Origin: Nocardia otitidiscaviarum NBRC 14405 | GTDB lineage: Bacteria > Actinomycetota > Actinomycetes > Mycobacteriales > Mycobacteriaceae | Assembly (NCBI RefSeq): GCF_000308635.1 | Contig: NZ_BAGD01000116.1 | Span: 1-64,000 of the forward strand | Direction: 5' to 3' | Length of the DNA: 64,000 nucleotides | Shown: one piece after another, positions 60,448 to 64,000 of the stretch | How the letters are laid out: each line of letters starts with the position of its first letter | Position numbering within the stretch: position 1 is the stretch's first letter | Made by a program: the position numbers and the translations under genes | Notes under the pieces: generated by a model | Database searches by the model: none | The model's input: only the letters and a program-made list of their open reading frames with translations | Told to the model about the DNA's origin: nothing

Positions 60448-61560
60448 TCAGGGGCGTAGATCCGCTCCCGGGGAAAGGATTTCGACGCTCGGGCGCAGCT
60501 CCGGCTCCAGGAAGGCGAGCAGCGCCTCCGCCTCGGCCGTGACCGCGTCGCGGTCGGCGCCGCTCCATTCGGTGCGGGGGCTGATGCGCAGGCGGGCCGT
60601 CCCGCGCTCGGTGAAGATCTTGTAGACGCCTGCGAGGTAGCCGTCCACCAGGATCGGGGATACGGCGGCGGCGAAGGTGCGCAGCGGGGGCGCGCCGCCC
60701 TCCGGGATGATGCGCGTCCGGTCCTGATGGGAGAGCACGGCATTGTCGTACCAGCCGAGCAGGCGAACCGGGGCGGGGGTGTCCGGGTCGGCGAGTTCGG
60801 CGTCGGCGGCGTCGTAGAGGGTGCGGCCGCGCTCGTCGGTGTAGGTGCGCACGCGGTCGCCGAGCCGGTCCATCGCGGGCTTCATAGCGGTGAGCTTGGA
60901 CCAGGTCTGCATATCCATGGTGGTGGCGGGGCCGAAGGCGCGCAGGTAGCGCAGCAGCAGTTCCTCCAGCGGATAGGTCGGGTCCAGGGGTGCGCCGAGC
61001 CAGGGTTCGACCCGGGACCACACCGGGCGGCTGTTGTCGCGCCAGCGGCCGCGCGGCGGGGTTTGCAGGACCGGCAGCTGGTACAGCCAGGTCTGGACGA
61101 TCGCCCCCGGATCGCGGTCCGGGTAGAGCTCGGCGGCGCGTTCGCGCAGAGCGGTGGCGGACATGGGTTCGTCACCGAGCACCGCCTCACCGTCGGCGCG
61201 CACCCGCACCGGATCGAGGCCGACCATCGCCCCGTAGTTGAACCCCTTGCGGAAGGGCACCTTCTCCAGTTCGGGTTGGATATGCGGGGCGATGCGCAGC
61301 GCGTCCGCCGGGGTGACCAGGTGAATGGTGCCGCGCATCAGGGTGATTCGCACCAGGGAGCGATCCTCCAATGCCGCCGACACCGGTTTCGGGTCGAAAT
61401 CGGCGATGCGGCTCCACAGCGCGACGAATGGCGGCGGGACGTCCTGGGCCTGCAGGCCGACCAGGTGCTCGCACATCTCGCCCACCGTGAGCGACGAGCG
61501 CTCCAGCAGATGTTGGCGGGCGAGCAGGGTGCGGTTGAGCACCCGATTCGACAGTTTCAT
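60448..61560 (-). CDS. HTH_42 winged-helix protein, AlkZ/YcaQ-like
   Basis: Protein of 370 residues in the HTH_42 family. The family motif near residue 40 reads LVGLQAQDVPPPFVALWSRI; the QAQ core corresponds to the Q-x-Q of AlkZ, a glycosylase that unhooks DNA crosslinks made by azinomycin, whereas YcaQ has Q-x-D. Repeated winged helices follow. It may be a DNA glycosylase or a resistance or repair relative, but glycosylase activity is inference. The start is the ATG at 61,560; the frame extends upstream through the neighbouring gene without meaning. It lies 8 nt after the quinone oxidoreductase gene. Confidence 0.75.
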   Translation of the reverse strand: MKLSNRVLNRTLLARQHLLERSSLTVGEMCEHLVGLQAQDVPPPFVALWSRIADFDPKPVSAALEDRSLVRITLMRGTIHLVTPADALRIAPHIQPELEKVPFRKGFNYGAMVGLDPVRVRADGEAVLGDEPMSATALRERAAELYPDRDPGAIVQTWLYQLPVLQTPPRGRWRDNSRPVWSRVEPWLGAPLDPTYPLEELLLRYLRAFGPATTMDMQTWSKLTAMKPAMDRLGDRVRTYTDERGRTLYDAADAELADPDTPAPVRLLGWYDNAVLSHQDRTRIIPEGGAPPLRTFAAAVSPILVDGYLAGVYKIFTERGTARLRISPRTEWSGADRDAVTAEAEALLAFLEPELRPSVEILSPGADLRP

Positions 61561-61568
61561 GGTTCGGC

Positions 61569-62543
61569 TCAGCGCAGGGTGACGACGACCTTGCCGGTGG
61601 CGGTGCGCTTGTCCAGTGCCGCAACGGCTTCCGCGGCGTGGTCGAGGGTGTAGAGGACCGGTTCGGGCGGCAGGATCTTGCCGTTGGCGAGCAGCGGCTC
61701 GACCTCGGCCCACTGCTCCTGGAGGTAGCCCGGGTGGCTCATGGCCCATTCGCCCCAGGCCGCGCCGACGACCTCGACATTCTTGAGCAGCAGCCGGTTG
61801 ACCTTCACGGTGGGGATCTCACCGGCCGTGAAGCCGACCACCAGCAGGCGACCGCCGGAGGCGAGGGAGCGGATGCTGTCGGTGAAGCGGTCGCCGCCGA
61901 CCGGGTCCAGCACGATGTCCACGCCCCGGCCGCCGGTGAGCTCCTTGACCGCCGCCAGCCAGCCGTCGGTGAGCACCACGTCGGTGGCCCCGTTGGCGCG
62001 GGCGACCTCGGCCTTCTCCTCGGTGCTGACCACCGCGATCACCCGGCCCGCGCCCAGCGCCTGTGCCATGCGCAGGGTGGAGGTGCCGATGCCGCCGGCC
62101 GCGCCGTGCACCAGCACGGTCTCGCCCGCGGCCAGGCGACCACGGTTGCGCAGGCAGAAGTGCACGGTCAGATCGTTGAACAGCACACCGGCGCCCGATT
62201 GCAGGGAGATGTTGTCGGGCAGCGTGAACACCATGTCGACGGGTGCGACGGCGACCTCGGCCATGGCGTTGCCGAGCAGGGTCAGCGCGACCACCCGGTC
62301 GCCGGGGGCCACGTGCGCGCCCTCGGGGGCTGCGCGGACGACTCCGGCGATCTCGCAGCCCACGACGTACGGCATGGCCGGTTTCATCTGGTACAGGCCG
62401 CGGGTCATGAGGACGTCGGGGAAGGCCACCCCGGCCGCGTGCACGTCGATGACGACGCCGCCGGGATAGGGCGCGGGCTCCGGAATATCGACGACCTCGA
62501 TCGCCTCCGGCCCTTCCAACTTGCTCACCACGGCTGCACGCAT
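61569..62543 (-). CDS. NADPH:quinone oxidoreductase family protein (MDR superfamily)
   Basis: Oxidoreductase of 324 residues of the zinc-independent medium-chain dehydrogenase type. A GroES-like fold is at the N-terminus (GVAFPDVLMTRGLYQMKP), then a Rossmann domain with VLVHGAAGGIGTSTLRMAQ, the ATDVVLTDG segment and GRGVDIVLDPVGGDRF. It reduces quinones or enoyl-type substrates with NADPH; the substrate is not known. It precedes the HTH_42 gene in the same direction, so they may be one operon. Confidence 0.88.
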   Translation of the reverse strand: MRAAVVSKLEGPEAIEVVDIPEPAPYPGGVVIDVHAAGVAFPDVLMTRGLYQMKPAMPYVVGCEIAGVVRAAPEGAHVAPGDRVVALTLLGNAMAEVAVAPVDMVFTLPDNISLQSGAGVLFNDLTVHFCLRNRGRLAAGETVLVHGAAGGIGTSTLRMAQALGAGRVIAVVSTEEKAEVARANGATDVVLTDGWLAAVKELTGGRGVDIVLDPVGGDRFTDSIRSLASGGRLLVVGFTAGEIPTVKVNRLLLKNVEVVGAAWGEWAMSHPGYLQEQWAEVEPLLANGKILPPEPVLYTLDHAAEAVAALDKRTATGKVVVTLR

Positions 62544-62623
62544 GCGAAGTCTCCGATCTACCCGGCGTTGGATGCCTTCCGAACCTAACCGATCCACGGG
62601 CGATCCGTCCGGTTCGGTCGGAT

Positions 62624-64000
62624 TCAGCGGCTGGCGTACTCGATCATCGCCTGGTCGGCGAGCACCTCGCCGTCCCGCATGATGGTCAGCGAGCGCGGAC
62701 CGATCTCGTACCGGGTGCCGTCGGCGGGGTTGGTGACGGTGAAGCCATCGGCTGCGGGCACCGGATCATCGAGTTCGATCCGCGCACCGTCGCTGAGCCG
62801 CACCCCCTGGTAGTAGTAGCGGCCGACGCCGGTGCGGCACACCACGAATCGGGAGGCGGCGGTGTGGCCGACGGCGTAGGCCGGATCGTCGGCATTGCAG
62901 CGTGGGCCGACCGCGTCGACGAAACCCTGGCCATCGCTGCCGGACACCGAATCCGGCAGCGGTCCGAGGGGTGGGGCCGACGGCGCGGAGGTGGTGCGCG
63001 CGTCGGCGGGCGTGGTGACGACCGAGGCGGGTGCCGTGGAGGTCGGTGCGGCGGGAGTCTGTGCCACGGATGTCACGTCCAGCGGCACTCCGGGCGACGG
63101 CCGCGCCGTGACGGGCGACGTGATCGCCCCCGGCCGGTCGGGGGTTCCGTCGTCGCGCAGCGCCACCCACCCCAACGCGGCCGCCAGTCCCACCACGGCG
63201 ACCCCGAGCACACCGACCAGCACCGGCAACCGCGAACGCTGCCGCTCCTGCGGCGGCAGCGGCCCGGACGGATGTTCCCGCCACCCCGCCCCGCCCACCG
63301 GAACCGGGTCGCCCCCCGCGAACCCCGATGCCCCGCCGAACCCGTGGAAGTCGGCCTCGCGGCCGGAAACCGGGCCGTCACCGCCGGAAAACGCGATGGT
63401 CCCGCCGAGTGGCGGCCCCTCCCCTCCGGAACCCGCCACACCACCGAAAGGCTCCCCCGCACGTCCCGGTTTCGTCCCACCGCCGGGTGTCCGCGCCGCA
63501 TCAGCGGGATGCTCGGCATCCCCGTCGCCCGCCTGTCCGGCATCGGCGAGACGGCGATCGGCCGGACGCCGGTCAGCGGGGTGCCGGTCAGCGGGTGGGT
63601 GGTGCGGGCGGGTCGTGGGGTTCGGGTGCGGTGCCGGGAGGACCACTGTCGGTGCGGTGGGCGGCGCGGTCGTGCGGGTCCGGTCCGCATCGGCCGTCCG
63701 CAGCAGGGCGGCGCGGGCGGCGCGGGCCAGCTGTCCGGCCGAGGTGTAGCGGCGGGCCGGGTTCTTGGCCATGCCGGTGGCGATAACCTGGTCGAAGGTG
63801 GCGGGGACGCCGGGCCGGGCGCTCGGGCGGGGCGGGGGCGTCATCAGATGGGCGCGGATCGCCGCCAGGTTGCTGTCGGCCGCGAAAGGCACCTCGCCCG
63901 TGAGGGATTCGTACAGTACGCAGGCCAGCGCGTAGGTGTCGACGGCGGCTCCGAGGTGGCGATTCCCCTGTTCGAACCGCTCGGGGGCCATGTAGGCGAA
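62624..64000 (-). CDS. Serine/threonine protein kinase, C-terminal part (5' end outside window)
   Basis: Partial gene; about 458 residues are visible. The first visible residues are the APE motif (YMAPERFEQG) and the rest of the kinase C-lobe (VDTYALACVLYESLTGEVPF, then MAKNPARRY), so the catalytic N-lobe lies to the right of the window. The kinase domain is followed by a long Pro/Gly/Arg-rich linker with DRHPADRRPADRR-type repeats and one membrane helix (LPVLVGVLGVAVVGLAAALG). The extracellular C-terminal domain has two cysteines (RCNADD, VVCRTG). This is the topology of mycobacterial-type Pkn receptor kinases. The ligand is unknown. Confidence 0.9.
   Translation of the reverse strand, partial: FAYMAPERFEQGNRHLGAAVDTYALACVLYESLTGEVPFAADSNLAAIRAHLMTPPPRPSARPGVPATFDQVIATGMAKNPARRYTSAGQLARAARAALLRTADADRTRTTAPPTAPTVVLPAPHPNPTTRPHHPPADRHPADRRPADRRLADAGQAGDGDAEHPADAARTPGGGTKPGRAGEPFGGVAGSGGEGPPLGGTIAFSGGDGPVSGREADFHGFGGASGFAGGDPVPVGGAGWREHPSGPLPPQERQRSRLPVLVGVLGVAVVGLAAALGWVALRDDGTPDRPGAITSPVTARPSPGVPLDVTSVAQTPAAPTSTAPASVVTTPADARTTSAPSAPPLGPLPDSVSGSDGQGFVDAVGPRCNADDPAYAVGHTAASRFVVCRTGVGRYYYQGVRLSDGARIELDDPVPAADGFTVTNPADGTRYEIGPRSLTIMRDGEVLADQAMIEYASR

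Noticed and set aside
60448..61749. A longer HTH_42 protein starting inside the quinone oxidoreductase gene
   Set aside because: The upstream part is an out-of-frame reading of the oxidoreductase; the ATG at 61,560 matches the family start.

Overview
The window looks like the chromosome of a high-GC actinomycete of the Mycobacteriales, most probably Nocardia. The reasons are the strong GC codon bias, an rpsL-rpsG-fusA-tuf operon with actinobacterial proteins, paired DUF3558 lipoproteins, an MftF-type mycofactocin glycosyltransferase, a KstR-like operator in front of a KshB-type reductase, and a very large multimodular non-ribosomal peptide synthetase (NRPS). The genus call is inference from gene content.

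The left 35 kb (1-35,218, all minus strand) is one NRPS assembly line in two translationally coupled giant genes. The first protein (about 6,007 residues) has five C-A-T modules, a sixth C domain and an A-like tail. The second starts with a matching A-like head, then A6-T6, four more C-A-T modules and the start of module 11, where the window ends. No epimerisation, methylation or thioesterase domain is visible. Pocket residues read by eye give Ser-type codes at modules 1, 6 and 10 and Thr codes at modules 3 and 4; the others are unassigned. The first C domain is EntF-like, so the chain probably begins with an acyl or aryl group supplied in trans. A 540-bp upstream region rich in dyads separates the NRPS from a GAF-domain regulator (35,758-37,125).

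The region 37-46 kb holds mostly short, independent units: an isolated mftF; a TetR gene and KshB-type oxygenase reductase with a KstR-type palindrome between them; an AlkD-like protein; a Ser/Gly-rich repeat protein; a TetR-SPW membrane protein pair; a ferredoxin reductase; and a glutamate-racemase-like protein.

The region 46-50.7 kb is the str operon (minus strand), with an intrinsic terminator after tuf. It is followed by two overlapping DUF3558 lipoprotein genes, and by hpd (tyrosine catabolism) divergent from an Lrp/AsnC regulator.

The region 54.2-60.2 kb is a probable nitrogen-heterocycle uptake and catabolism locus: an amidohydrolase of the cytosine/8-oxoguanine deaminase type, an NMT1/THI5-like ABC importer, an isopenicillin-N-synthase-family oxygenase and a GntR/FCD regulator, with a large inverted repeat at the importer promoter. 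The right end has an HTH_42 (AlkZ/YcaQ-type) protein, a quinone oxidoreductase and the C-terminal part of a Ser/Thr protein kinase. No tRNA, rRNA, insertion sequence or CRISPR array was seen.
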